The notes: generated by a model not told the origin, from the sequence alone. A stretch of DNA of 64,000 bases from an uncultured Senegalimassilia sp. (GCA_934661765.1 CAKUJT010000001.1:1-64000); one strand, 5' to 3'. Shown: positions 51,265 through 60,272, counted from the stretch's first letter. Program-made: numbers and translations.

Positions 51265-52836
51265 ATGCGGTCGATTCTTCCCAAGGGGGAAAGCAGGAAG
51301 CGCCGCAGCATCGCGGCACGCGCGATCGCCTGCGTTCTCGTCGCCCTGCTCGCGCTTCCCTTCGCGGGGTGCAGCGCGAGCCCGAACGCGACCGGTGGCA
51401 CGGCGGGCTCTCAGGAATACACTGTGAGCGTCTCGCTTTCCGGCGGGTCGGGGCGCGCAAGCATCGCCTCGCCCACCACGATCGTGAAGGATGGCAACAC
51501 CTACACCGCAACCATCACCTGGTCGAGCTCGAACTACGACAAGATGACCGTCGACGGCGTGGACTACGCGCCCGTAAACGATGGCGGCAACTCCACGTTC
51601 GAGATACCCGTCACGCTCGACGAGGACATCGCCGTGTCGGCCGAGACCGTCGCCATGTCGACGCCGCACACCATCGACTACACGCTCTACTTCGACTCAT
51701 CCACCATGAAGGAGAAATCGGGCGACGATGCAAGCGGCGGCTCCCCTGCGGGAACGGCTTCAAGCGCCGCGGCCGACTTCCACAACGCCGATTTGGGCTG
51801 CGGCTGGGAGCCGACGGGGGCGCTTCAGCTTGAATACGCCGAGCACTTCACTGTCGACGAGCTCGAAGGCGGCCTGCGGCTTATCTGCGTTTCGAACGGG
51901 GAGCGCTTCCTCGTGGTGCCGCAAGATGCGAAGGTACCTGATGGGTTGAGCTCCGACATCGCGGTCATAAGGCGCCCCGCCGACAAGGTGTACCTCGTGT
52001 CGTCGGCGACGATGTGCCTGGTCGACGCGCTCGATGCGAACGACAATATCTTCATGTCGGGCACGAAGGCCGACGATTGCTCGGTCGCGGGCTTCAAAAG
52101 CGCGCTCGAAAGTGGGGCGATCGCCTACGGCGGCAAGTACAGCGCGCCCGACTACGAGCGAATATCGGCCTCGGGCTGCACGCTCGCCATCGAGAACGCC
52201 ATGATCAACCACACGCCCGATGTGAAGGAAAAGCTGCAGAAGCTCGGGCTCGTCGTGCTCACCGAACAGTCGTCGAGCGAGCCCGAAGCACTCGGGCGCG
52301 TCGAGTGGATTAAGCTTTTCGGCGTCCTGTTCGACAAGGAAGACGAGGCCGCACACCTGTTCAACGAGCAGAAGGCCCGCGTCGAGCAAACGTCGGGGCT
52401 CGCGTCGTCAGGTAAAACCGTGGCGTATTTCTACATTAACTCGAACGGAGCCGCCGTCACGCGGCGGGCGGGCGACTACGTGGCGCAGATGATCGAGCTT
52501 GCAGGCGGCAGCTACGCGCTCGATGACGCGCAGACGGCGTCGACGTCAGGTTCGTCAGTAACGCTCGAAATGGAGCGCTTCTACGCGACGGCGAAGGATG
52601 CCGACATCATCGTCTACAACGGCACCATCGACGAATCGGTTGCCGCCTTGAACGACTTCGTAGGCAAAAACGCGCTATTGTCGCAGTTCAAAGCCGTGAA
52701 GAACGGCAACGTCTGGGTCACAAGCGCCGACATGTACCAGCAGATGACTTCTACCGCCGACATTATCGACGAGCTGCACGGGGCGTTCACCGGCGATGAC
52801 GCGAGCGACTTCCATTATCTGAGGAAGCTCGGTTAG
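51265..52836 (+). CDS. ABC transporter substrate-binding lipoprotein with N-terminal NEAT-like domain
   Basis: This 523-aa protein has lipobox LPFAGC. A NEAT-like domain (residues about 50-150; ITWSSSNYDKMTVDG and HTIDYTLYFDS) is followed by a BtuF/FepB-type two-lobe binding protein (about 165-515) with AIENAMINHTPDVKEKLQKLG, VEWIKLFGVLFDKE and the closing VWVTSADMYQQM. It captures its ligand outside the cell and passes it to the permease encoded 4 nt downstream. The start lies only 4 nt after the previous gene and has a weak ribosome binding site, so translation is probably coupled. Control by a cobalamin riboswitch points to corrinoid or cobalt-tetrapyrrole as ligand. Confidence 0.85.
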   Translation: MRSILPKGESRKRRSIAARAIACVLVALLALPFAGCSASPNATGGTAGSQEYTVSVSLSGGSGRASIASPTTIVKDGNTYTATITWSSSNYDKMTVDGVDYAPVNDGGNSTFEIPVTLDEDIAVSAETVAMSTPHTIDYTLYFDSSTMKEKSGDDASGGSPAGTASSAAADFHNADLGCGWEPTGALQLEYAEHFTVDELEGGLRLICVSNGERFLVVPQDAKVPDGLSSDIAVIRRPADKVYLVSSATMCLVDALDANDNIFMSGTKADDCSVAGFKSALESGAIAYGGKYSAPDYERISASGCTLAIENAMINHTPDVKEKLQKLGLVVLTEQSSSEPEALGRVEWIKLFGVLFDKEDEAAHLFNEQKARVEQTSGLASSGKTVAYFYINSNGAAVTRRAGDYVAQMIELAGGSYALDDAQTASTSGSSVTLEMERFYATAKDADIIVYNGTIDESVAALNDFVGKNALLSQFKAVKNGNVWVTSADMYQQMTSTADIIDELHGAFTGDDASDFHYLRKLG

Positions 52837-52840
52837 CGCC

Positions 52841-53881
52841 ATGAGAAGCCGGCTTTCCATGGCATACGACGAATCGGGGCGCGCCGCGCGGTGTCGCGTC
52901 GTGACGGCGCTGCTCGCTGTTGCCCTCATCGTGCTCGTCGGGGCCAACCTGTGCATCGGGAGCGTGCTCGTGCCCGCAGACCACATCCCCGGCATCCTTT
53001 CGGGCGGCGCGGCCAATTCCATGGAAAGCCAGGTCATCTGGGAGATTCGCCTGCCGCGCGTGCTTTCAGCCGTGCTTCTCGGCGGGGCACTTTCGCTCTC
53101 CGGGTTCCTGCTGCAGACGTTTTTCAACAACCCCATCGCCGACCCGTTCATCTTGGGCGTCTCCTCGGGCGCAAAGTTCGTCGTCGCGCTTACGATGATC
53201 GTACTTCTGGGCGCGAACCAGGCCATGTCCTCGCCGGCCATGGTGGCCGCAGCGTTTCTGGGCTCGCTTATCACCATCGGCTTCGTGCTCCTCATCGCAC
53301 GGCGCATAAGTTCCATGGCCATGCTCATCGTTGCGGGTGTCATGGTGGGATACATCTGCTCGGCGGCGACGAACTTCCTCATCGCCTTCGCCGACGACCA
53401 GTCCATCGTGAACCTGCACAACTGGTCTTTGGGTAGCTTCTCGGGTTCGAGCTGGGACGACGTCGCGGTCATCGCGTTCGTGGTGATCACCGTGAGCGCA
53501 TGCGTATTCGCGATATCGAAGCCCCTTTCCGCCTTCCAGCTGGGAGAAGCCTACGCGAAAAGCGTCGGCGTGAACGTCGCAAGCTTCCGCGTGGTGCTCG
53601 TCCTTCTAGCGAGCATGCTCTCCGCCTGCGTGACCGCGTTCGCTGGCCCGGTGTCGTTCGTAGGCATCGCGGTTCCGCATCTCGTGAAGTCGGCGCTGAA
53701 GTCGTCGAAGCCCATCCGCGTGATTCCTGCGTGCTTCTTGGGAGGCGCCATCTTCTGCGCGGGCTGCGATTTGATCGCGCGCACGCTGTTCTCTCCCGTC
53801 GAGCTTTCCATCAGCGCCGTCACCGCCATCTTCGGCGCGCCGATGGTTATCGCGCTCATGTTGAAGAAGCGGGTGAGGTAG
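52841..53881 (+). CDS. FecCD/BtuC-family ABC transporter permease
   Basis: This 346-aa protein has about ten transmembrane helices and the family segments WEIRLPRVLSAVLLGGALSLSG, NPIADPFILGVSSGA, NWSLGSFSGSSW and GPVSFVGIAVPHLVK. It is the membrane channel for the preceding binding protein and the following ATPase; the genes are separated by 4 nt and 0 nt. One permease gene suggests a homodimer, as in BtuC2D2. Confidence 0.93.
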   Translation: MRSRLSMAYDESGRAARCRVVTALLAVALIVLVGANLCIGSVLVPADHIPGILSGGAANSMESQVIWEIRLPRVLSAVLLGGALSLSGFLLQTFFNNPIADPFILGVSSGAKFVVALTMIVLLGANQAMSSPAMVAAAFLGSLITIGFVLLIARRISSMAMLIVAGVMVGYICSAATNFLIAFADDQSIVNLHNWSLGSFSGSSWDDVAVIAFVVITVSACVFAISKPLSAFQLGEAYAKSVGVNVASFRVVLVLLASMLSACVTAFAGPVSFVGIAVPHLVKSALKSSKPIRVIPACFLGGAIFCAGCDLIARTLFSPVELSISAVTAIFGAPMVIALMLKKRVR

Positions 53882-55183
53882 ATGGGGGAATTCGTGCCGC
53901 GGCCCAAAACACTCGGAGGGGACATTCCATGCTTAGACGGTCCTGAGCTCGCACGAAAGCGCCAGAAGGCACTTTCGGCTCGTGCGGGACTGCGCATGGA
54001 ACGCCCCCTCCGAGCGGAGTCGAACCTCGAAACCCCGATCGAAACGCAGGCTGACGGAGCGCCGCTTTTCCGCATAAGCGACCTGTCGGCGGGCTACGAC
54101 AAGAAGGTCGTAGTCGAAGGCGTCGATCTGGAGGTTCGCGCGGGCGACGTCGTGGCGCTCATCGGGCCGAACGGCTCGGGCAAGTCGACCATCTTGAAAA
54201 CCATCACACGCCATCTGGCACCGCTTGCCGGCGCGATCGAGCTCGACGGGCGGGAGATTTCCCGATGGAAGACGGCGGAGTTCGCAAGGAACCTTGCCGT
54301 TATGCTGACAGATCGCCCCCAGACCGAGCTCCTCACCTGCCGCGATATCGTAGAGGCGGGAAGGCATCCCTACACCGGGCGAATGGGCACACTCTCGCCC
54401 GACGACCATAGTCGGGTCGACGAGGCCATGAAAACCGCGCATGTGGAAGAGCTTGCCGAGCACGACTTCATGCAGATAAGCGACGGGCAACGCCAGCGCG
54501 TCATGCTCGCACGCGCCATCGCGCAGGATCCGCGTGTGCTCGTGCTCGACGAGCCCACGTCGTATCTCGATATCCGCTACCAGATCGACCTGCTGCGAAT
54601 ACTTCGCCACCTTGCGAAATCGCGGAATGTGGCTGTCATCATGTCCATTCACGAACTCGAGCTCGCGCAGAAAAGCGCCGACAAGGTGATTTGCGTGAAG
54701 GACGGCCGGGTCTTCCGCGCCGGCGCACCCGAGGACATATTCACGCGCGAGACGATTGGCGAGCTCTACGGCCTTCAACATGGCACCTTCAACGAGCGCT
54801 TCGGCAGCGTGGAAATTGGGCGCCCGCACGGCGATGCGCACACGTTCGTCATCGCCGGCGCAGGTACGGGGTCGGCTGTGTTTCGCCAGCTCATCCGGCA
54901 GGGCAAGGCGTTCTACGCGGGCGTTCTGCACGAAGGGGACATCGACTGCGAGCTCGCGCGCGACCTGGCGGCGGAATGCGTGGCCGAGCGCGCCTTCGAG
55001 CCGATCGGGGATAAAACCATAGCCCGCGCCAAAGAGCTCCTCGTCCACTGCGCGCGCCTTATCGTGTGCCCCGCCGCCTTCGGCACCATAAACGCCCGCA
55101 ACGCCGAGCTCGTCGAGTTCGCACGCTCGCATGGTATCGAGGTCATGCGAGCGTGCGAAGGCGCATCGGAGGATTCCCAATAG
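53882..55183 (+). CDS. BtuD/FepC-like ABC ATPase with extra C-terminal domain
   Basis: This 433-aa protein has an ABC ATPase domain (residues about 60-300): Walker A GPNGSGKST, signature QISDGQRQR (DGQ in place of the usual GGE/GGQ), Walker B RVLVLDEPTSYLDIR, and switch His in MSIHELELA. A 55-residue N-terminal extension of unclear role precedes it. Residues about 315-425 form an additional alpha/beta domain (TFVIAGAGTGSAVFRQLIRQG, VLHEGDIDCELARDLA, LIVCPAAFGTINARNAEL) of a kind attached to some archaeal and anaerobe corrinoid or iron importers. The ATG directly follows the permease stop. Confidence 0.88.
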   Translation: MGEFVPRPKTLGGDIPCLDGPELARKRQKALSARAGLRMERPLRAESNLETPIETQADGAPLFRISDLSAGYDKKVVVEGVDLEVRAGDVVALIGPNGSGKSTILKTITRHLAPLAGAIELDGREISRWKTAEFARNLAVMLTDRPQTELLTCRDIVEAGRHPYTGRMGTLSPDDHSRVDEAMKTAHVEELAEHDFMQISDGQRQRVMLARAIAQDPRVLVLDEPTSYLDIRYQIDLLRILRHLAKSRNVAVIMSIHELELAQKSADKVICVKDGRVFRAGAPEDIFTRETIGELYGLQHGTFNERFGSVEIGRPHGDAHTFVIAGAGTGSAVFRQLIRQGKAFYAGVLHEGDIDCELARDLAAECVAERAFEPIGDKTIARAKELLVHCARLIVCPAAFGTINARNAELVEFARSHGIEVMRACEGASEDSQ

Positions 55184-55214
55184 CCATTAGAGCAGCAAGG
55201 CAGATGCGTAGAGC

Positions 55215-55345
55215 GAAAGCGGGAGATCCCCGAGCGCAATGAGACCGGGCCCGCACTATCCCGCAGGTTGCCTGCAGCAAAGCATACACGCACCCGCGTA
55301 ACGCCGAACGGGGCGGGCTCCCCAGACCGCACTGGAGTGGGAAGG
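55215..55345 (+). promoter_or_regulatory. Possible second cobalamin riboswitch, cut off by an insertion sequence
   Basis: Plus-strand sequence includes GCGCAATGAGACCGGGCCC followed by GCACTATCCC and, after a stem, CCAGACCGCACTGG. These resemble the core (GCAA....CCCGCaACTGT) and terminal box of cobalamin aptamers, and the other riboswitch in this window. It starts about 30 nt after the transporter operon, and the IS3-type element begins about 7 nt beyond it, so no gene is left for it to control. The resemblance is by eye and partial. Confidence 0.4.
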
Positions 55346-55372
55346 ATAAACTGGACTTTCTTTTAAGGATCC

Positions 55373-56280
55373 TCAAGCGTATTGCCGCTCGTATTCCACT
55401 GGAGACATGTAGCCCAAGGTGGAATGCATGCGCACCCTATTGCAACAGAGCTCTATGTGCTTGAAGACGTCCTGCTTGGCCTCGTCCCTCGTCCCTCGTC
55501 CCATGGCTCCTCTCTTCCGCCAATTCCCTTTTCAGCGTCTTGAAGAACGACTCGGCCACCGCGTTGCCCAGCGGCGTGCCGGGCCTTGATGCCGACCGGA
55601 CCATGCCATGCGAGTCCAGGCATCTCTGGAAGGAGCGCGAGGCGTGCTGCGCGCCTTGGTCGTCACGGAAGACGAGGCCGCCGCCGTCTGGCGGACTCTC
55701 CCTGCCGACCGCCTGCCCTATCGCGTCGATCGCGACCTTCTCGGCGATGCGCCCGGACATCGACCGGCCCACGGCCTTGCGGGAGAAGGCGTCTATCGCG
55801 GCTGCGAGACAGAGCCGCCCTTCGCTTGCGGGCATGCAGGCGATGCCGCCCGCCCAAAGCCCGTTGCGCCCGCCCGCGGAAAATGCGCGCTCTGCCAGGT
55901 TCAGCCGAGGGTCTCCCGGCTCGACCTTCTTCTGGATGCGGCGTTTTCGGGTCGCGCCCCTTCCGGCAAGCCCGAGCTTCTGCATGATATGGAGCACGCG
56001 CTTCTCGCTCACGGCGATGCCGCTTTTTCGCAGTTCGCGGTCGATGCGCCGGTAGCCGTAGCGGCCCTTGTGCCGCTCGAAGGCCTCGACGACGAACCCT
56101 TCGAGCGCCTCTCGCTCTATCTGGGCGCTGGATTTCTTCCGGCCGAGATGCTCGTAGAAACCGGATTTCGAGACCTTCATCAGCCTGCATGCCTTCTTGA
56201 TGGGGCCGATCTCGCCCCTATGCTCTTTGAGGAACTCGAACCTCACGCATGGTCTTGACTCAAGAAGGCCCGGAAATTTT
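55373..56280 (-). pseudogene. IS3-family transposase orfB, inactivated
   Basis: The DDE integrase-core frame (RFEFLKEHRGEIGPIKKACRL split, YGYRRIDRELRKSGI, ESFFKTLKREL) is joined to orfA by a slippery A-AAA-AAT. It carries two lesions. A third copy of a 7-bp unit (GGACGAG-type run, 55481-55503) shifts the frame near the C-terminus, so translation ends at 55437 and not at 55373. In addition the first catalytic Asp is Gly (LWAGGIACMP where WGDIACIP is expected). The other two catalytic residues are kept. Confidence 0.8.
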
Positions 56281-56542
56281 TTAGCAGCTCGTTCTCGCGC
56301 TCGAGCTCCTCGACCTTCTTCTTGAGCTTCACGATCTCGTAGTCCTTGTTGATCTTCGGAGAGCCGTTTCCGGGGAACGCGTCGTCTCCCATCTCCTCGT
56401 GTTCGCGGGCCCATCTTCTCGGCGTCGAGTCCTTTATGCCGAGTTCCTCCGATAGGTCTTTGACCGTCATCTCCCCGGACAGGACCGCCTTTGCCGCCGA
56501 GGCCTTGGACTGCCTGTCGTATCGCTTTCTTCTTCGGGCCAT
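56243..56542 (-). CDS. IS3-family transposase orfA
   Basis: This 99-aa protein is the helix-turn-helix subunit of the IS3 element (MARRRKRYDRQSKASAAK, then DLSEELGIKDSTPRRWARE), ending in a leucine-zipper-like coiled coil (VKLKKKVEELERENELLKN). AAAGG precedes the start. It is intact and could still bind element ends, but without an active orfB partner. Confidence 0.85.
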   Translation of the reverse strand: MARRRKRYDRQSKASAAKAVLSGEMTVKDLSEELGIKDSTPRRWAREHEEMGDDAFPGNGSPKINKDYEIVKLKKKVEELERENELLKNFRAFLSQDHA

Positions 56543-56603
56543 CCTGAACACCTTTCGCTCTTAACCTGGTGTCCAATTCATCATACCCACTCCACCTAAC
56601 CGG

Positions 56604-56636
56604 ACCGATTCGATCCAACTATTTGTCCGCATCCCC
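56604..56636 (-). repeat. 33-nt direct repeat, copy 1
   Basis: The sequence, read on the minus strand, begins GGGGATGCGGACAAATAGTT and ends CGAATCGGT. A second copy in the same orientation lies at 58806-58838, with 31 of 33 bases identical. The pair flanks the 2.2-kb module with the DUF6119 gene. This copy is next to IS3 element 1. Confidence 0.8.
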
Positions 56637-56775
56637 TTACCCGACTGCAGCCGGCCGGCCCGCATGTCGCGCCTGGTAGCGCCGCCGTTGACGGATTTGC
56701 AACCCCCAAAATTGGCGTGCAGGGTCTTTTTCCAATCGTTTAGCCGCGTCAATTGGTAACCCGAGTCGTACTGGC

Positions 56776-58329
56776 TTACTTTGGCTCCTTTATCATCGCC
56801 AACGATACGCTGATGCCCATAGACTCGAGTCTTCTTCTTGCAACGTCTAACGAGACCATACTGAAGAATGGGAGACGGGGACGATCGTCCCCATACTTTG
56901 TGATTATCGCGTAAACCACTTCTTTTATCGAGTCGCGGTTCAGCGTAAAACAATTTGGCTTAACTGAATCAATCCTATCCTGAGCCTTTTTCCTAAACAC
57001 GTCATCCGACTTGATGAGCTGCGCCGACACAAGTCCTTGCGCAAATAAGTGGCTGAGAGACGATGAGCCTCCGTAGTGCTTAACATGAATAAATGCCCCA
57101 TCCATTACTAAAACATCGCAAAGTTCAACCTGACTCCCGCAATCGCCATAATAGACAGTCTCTTTGTCCATCAGAACACGCGATGAGGGATCATCTTCTA
57201 CAAGCCTGGCATTATACGGACCCTCATTTTCTCCCTTGCGATAGTCAATTAAACCGTATCGATACATTGGGATGGATTTGTAACGGTTCTCAATTTCGTT
57301 TTTGTACGCCGCGTCTATTTGAAACCATTTCCCATTGTTCGCACAGTAATTGTGCCCATCGTAGTCAATCTCCCCGTAAAGACACTGAGCAGCACTCCAA
57401 GCCTTAATTGCCGAATCGCCCTCTTGCCCGATAACGGAAATCCGAAGCTTTCGAAGCATCTCGAAATTATCAATCTTCCCGCCAAGGCAATTTAGGACAT
57501 ATGAGATATGAACATCATCGACAAGCTCAGCTGACCCACCGGCCTTAAATCCTCTTATCGCTTCCCACTCAAGCACATCAGGAACGGCCATATAGATTGC
57601 GGGGTTCCGCTGGTTAATCAAATCAATCGCTTTCGCATTTAAACCGCTAATCAACGTTGGATTTCTAACCGGAGCAATACGGTCAACCCACGAAAAACCT
57701 CGTTTGTAGTTGTCTAATTGGTATATGCGAAACGTACTCCGCAAAAAGTCGGAGATGTTATCAATAGAGACGGGTACACTCAAAGCCAAAGAATCCGAAC
57801 CCGTAATGGAGCCCGTCGCCAAAAGATCATCCCCACCGCTTACGGTGACGCCGTCAACAAGGTCACGCTCGACATCAATGCCAAAAGCATCGACCGAAGA
57901 AGGCACCGGCATTTGCTCATCTGTTTTACGAGAATTACCAGATACCGAAGTACGCTTCAATTTTCTGAGACGACCCTCAGCCGACTGGTTCAAAGCAACC
58001 TTTAGCCCAAAACGCTCCTCAACTACACCATAATCGAGAAGCGTGTACCCAAAGCCAAATGAGATTGCAAACAAACGCTCGACGCCAGGTTCAACCTCAA
58101 CCCCGACGACATGCAACGCGCTTGAAGACGAGGATTTCAGGTCGGATAAATCCAACTGCGGTTCAAAATAGTTGACCCACTGAGGCGAATGAATATCGGA
58201 GAGCTTCGTGTAAACAATCGACCCATCATCGCAGTAATGGGTAATGACATCGGCTTTCTCAATATTCACAATCGAATCAATGCCGACGCCGTCCTTGATT
58301 AAATATATCGAGATTTTAACCTTCGCCAT
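56776..58329 (-). CDS. DUF6119 (TIGR04141) family protein
   Basis: This 517-aa protein fits the sporadically distributed TIGR04141/DUF6119 family. The start KVKISIYLIKDGV, the central IHVKHYGGSSSLSHLFAQG and LVSAQLIKSDDVFRKKA, and the C-terminal RLPFFSMVSLDVARRRLESMG match the family pattern as I know it. No signal or membrane segment is present. Base composition is clearly more AT-rich than the rest of the window, a sign of transfer. The family is often found in accessory and defence-related islands; its biochemical role is not established to my knowledge. CGGAGGT lies ahead of the ATG, and the upstream small frame overlaps it. Confidence 0.82.
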   Translation of the reverse strand: MAKVKISIYLIKDGVGIDSIVNIEKADVITHYCDDGSIVYTKLSDIHSPQWVNYFEPQLDLSDLKSSSSSALHVVGVEVEPGVERLFAISFGFGYTLLDYGVVEERFGLKVALNQSAEGRLRKLKRTSVSGNSRKTDEQMPVPSSVDAFGIDVERDLVDGVTVSGGDDLLATGSITGSDSLALSVPVSIDNISDFLRSTFRIYQLDNYKRGFSWVDRIAPVRNPTLISGLNAKAIDLINQRNPAIYMAVPDVLEWEAIRGFKAGGSAELVDDVHISYVLNCLGGKIDNFEMLRKLRISVIGQEGDSAIKAWSAAQCLYGEIDYDGHNYCANNGKWFQIDAAYKNEIENRYKSIPMYRYGLIDYRKGENEGPYNARLVEDDPSSRVLMDKETVYYGDCGSQVELCDVLVMDGAFIHVKHYGGSSSLSHLFAQGLVSAQLIKSDDVFRKKAQDRIDSVKPNCFTLNRDSIKEVVYAIITKYGDDRPRLPFFSMVSLDVARRRLESMGISVSLAMIKEPK

Positions 58330-58531
58330 TGAGACCTCCGTTGCTTAAAGAGCCTTTCAACTTGGCTAGCCATATGAAATGCTCCAGTTCGACTCCAAAA
58401 CAATCTTCAAGATTTTCTTCGTTTCCAAAGGCGATATGAGCCGGACAAAACAATTGACCGCCTTCCCTGTGTACAGGTTCGCAAATCAGAACGACAGTCG
58501 TCATATCTAAGCAACAACGACCACAGCACAT
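58316..58531 (-). CDS. Possible small Cys-rich protein upstream of the DUF6119 gene
   Basis: A 71-aa frame starts MCCGRCCLD, which could bind a metal, and its end overlaps the start of the DUF6119 gene by 14 nt, the usual sign of coupled translation. The body (CEPVHREGGQLFCPAHIAFG, then ENLEDCFGVELEHFIWLAKLKG) has further Cys/His pairs. No strong ribosome binding site is seen, and an overlapping frame at 58407-58610 competes, so a frameshifted longer gene is also possible. Confidence 0.4.
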   Translation of the reverse strand: MCCGRCCLDMTTVVLICEPVHREGGQLFCPAHIAFGNEENLEDCFGVELEHFIWLAKLKGSLSNGGLNGEG

Positions 58532-58805
58532 TCACGAGAGGGAGTTCACTACGAACAATGCTATCACCTTCGTAGGGCTCAACAGGACCGCACCATTCTT
58601 TCGATTGCATATACCAGAAATGGCAATCCCTAAAAATACAACGTAGCTACAATGGAGAGAAGACAGATACGCCCGACCCGAAGCATCCTAATAGCTCGTG
58701 TTTTCGCCAGGGCTGAATCCGAGCACATCGCTGAGCGCATTTGAAAATAGGGGATGCTGACGTTTTTCCGTACGAAAGTGCTCATATCCGCTCCGCGGTA
58801 CCCGA

Positions 58806-58838
58806 ACCGATTCGGCCCAACTATTTGTCCGCATCCCC
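58806..58838 (-). repeat. 33-nt direct repeat, copy 2
   Basis: Same orientation as the copy at 56604-56636 with two differences. The conserved part of the IS110-type transposase remnant ends exactly at this repeat, so the repeat marks a recombination or insertion boundary. Confidence 0.8.
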
Positions 58839-58839
58839 A

Positions 58840-59164
58840 AGTGTCGATTTTCCTATTGCCAAATACATTCCAGACGTAGCCGTGCCTCAGCAGCATTCCG
58901 GAGAACTGCAGCATGAGCCTCTTGGTGGCCGCAATCATGTCAAAATAGACCCTGACCAGGTCCGCGCGGCCTCACCCTCCTCGCTCGGCACCCAAACAGC
59001 CCTGCATTTGCTCCCGAGGGCCGTGACGGCTTCGAGAAGGCTGACCGTATCGCGCCGGTCATCCTTGAGCCGCTTGTCGTCAACGCTTCTCGCGATGCTC
59101 TTCACCGCCATCATGTCCCAATCGTGGCCGAACGCGCGGATGTCGCGGGCCAGCTGGAACCCGC
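58840..59164 (-). pseudogene. IS110-family transposase remnant
   Basis: In two frames the minus strand encodes the middle of an IS110-type transposase: GFQLARDIRAFGHDWDMMAVKSI split, VDDKRLKDDRRDT, CRAVWVPSEEGEAAR, then after a one-base shift near 58965 ADLVRVYFDMIAATKRLML and LLRHGYVWN. The fragment is cut at 59165 by the IS256-type element and at 58838 by the 33-nt repeat. The N-terminal Asp-rich catalytic start and the C-terminal domain are missing. Confidence 0.7.
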
Positions 59165-60272
59165 GGTAACGTAAAATTCTTTGCGCACTTTGAAAGCTGA
59201 ACGCGTCCAGAATAGAGAAAGGACATGGCGCGTGCCGTCGGTATGGTTTGAGTGTCGAATTCAATCATGCTAGGAGGCAGGTCATGTCCAACCCAATCGT
59301 ATCATTCGACGAGCAGGCCGTGAAAGACGAACTGCGCGAGCAGGGTCAGGAAAACCATCGAGGAGATCATCATCGAGATGTACCTGGCCGGCGTGTCGAC
59401 GCGGCGCATCGAGGACGTCGGCGAGATCCTGTGGGGCGCGGGCATCTCCGCCGGCACGGTCTCAAACTTCAACGACAAGGCTTTCAAGGCGGCCGAGGAG
59501 CGGCGATGCAGGCCCCTGGCCTGCGAATACCCGTACGTCTACGTCGACGGCATCTACCTGAAGCGAAGCTGGGACGGCTCCTACGAGAACGTGGCGGTCA
59601 TGGCGGCGATCGGCGTGAACGAGGACGGCTACCGCGGGGCGATCGGCTGCGCCGAGGGCTTCACCGAGTCGTAGGGGTGCTGGCGCGACTTCCTGTCGTG
59701 GCTGAAGTCGCGCGGGCTGCGCGGCGTTCGCGTGTTCGCCGGCGACAAGGCCGCCGGCATGGTCGGCTCAATCGCCGAGGTCTTCCCTAGCGCCAAATAC
59801 CAGCGCTGCACCGTGCATTTCTACCGCAACGTCCTTGCCAAGGTCCCCAAATCGAAGCGTTCGCAGGTCGCGGCCATGCTCAAGGCCATCCACGCGATGG
59901 AGTCGCGCGAGGCCTCGGCCGCCAAGGCCGAGGCCGTGGCCGACGACCTGGAATCGATGCGGCTCAAGGAGGCCGCCAAGGTGGTGCGCGGCGGGTATGC
60001 CGAGACGCTGGCGTACTGCGAGATGCCCCGCGAGCATTGGCGGCGCATCCGGACGAACAACGCGATCGAACGCCTGAACAGGGAGATACGCCGGCGCACC
60101 CGCGTGGTCGGCACCTTTCCCGACGGCAAGTCCGTCCTGATGCTTGTGGCCGCCCGCCTGAAGTACGTCGCCGACAGCGAGTGGGGCTCCCGCCGCTACC
60201 TGGACGTGTCGCTTCTCAAAGAGCAGTCGTGCTGACGGCTAGCTAAAAGTGCGCAAAACTATTGACGGCACC
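59165..60272 (+). mobile_element. Internally deleted IS256-family element
   Basis: Both ends are visible as imperfect inverted repeats sharing TTTGCGCACTTT (left, near 59180) and its complement AAAGTGCGCAAA (right, near 60245). The element inserted into the IS110 remnant. It is about 200-300 nt shorter than a usual IS256 because of an internal deletion in the transposase gene. Confidence 0.75.
59284..60235 (+). pseudogene. IS256-family transposase, inactivated
   Basis: The gene starts MSNPIVSFDEQAVKDELRE. A one-base insertion near 59344 shifts the frame. VRKTIEEII is then joined directly to EMYLAGVSTRRIEDV, so about 90 residues of the N-terminal region are missing. A TAG at 59672-59674 interrupts the catalytic domain. 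The remaining core is clear: YVYVDGIYLKRSWDGSYENV, FAGDKAAGMVGSIAEVFP, RCTVHFYRNVL, and NNAIERLNREIRRRTRVVGTFP. Confidence 0.85.

Larger units (their letters stand above)
55352..56575 (-). mobile_element. Decayed IS3-family (IS150-like) element 1
   Basis: The element contains orfA and orfB in the usual -1 arrangement. Its ends are set by the imperfect inverted pair TGGACTTTCTTTTAAGGA (left) and TGGACACCAGGTTAAGAG (right, minus strand). No clear target duplication was seen. The transposase is dead (see the orfB entry). It separates the corrinoid uptake operon from the accessory island. Confidence 0.75.

Noticed and set aside
58407..58610. 67-codon minus-strand frame overlapping the small Cys-rich frame
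   Set aside because: It has no good ribosome binding site, and the overlapping frame at 58316-58531 couples better to the DUF6119 start; a frameshifted joint gene could not be excluded.
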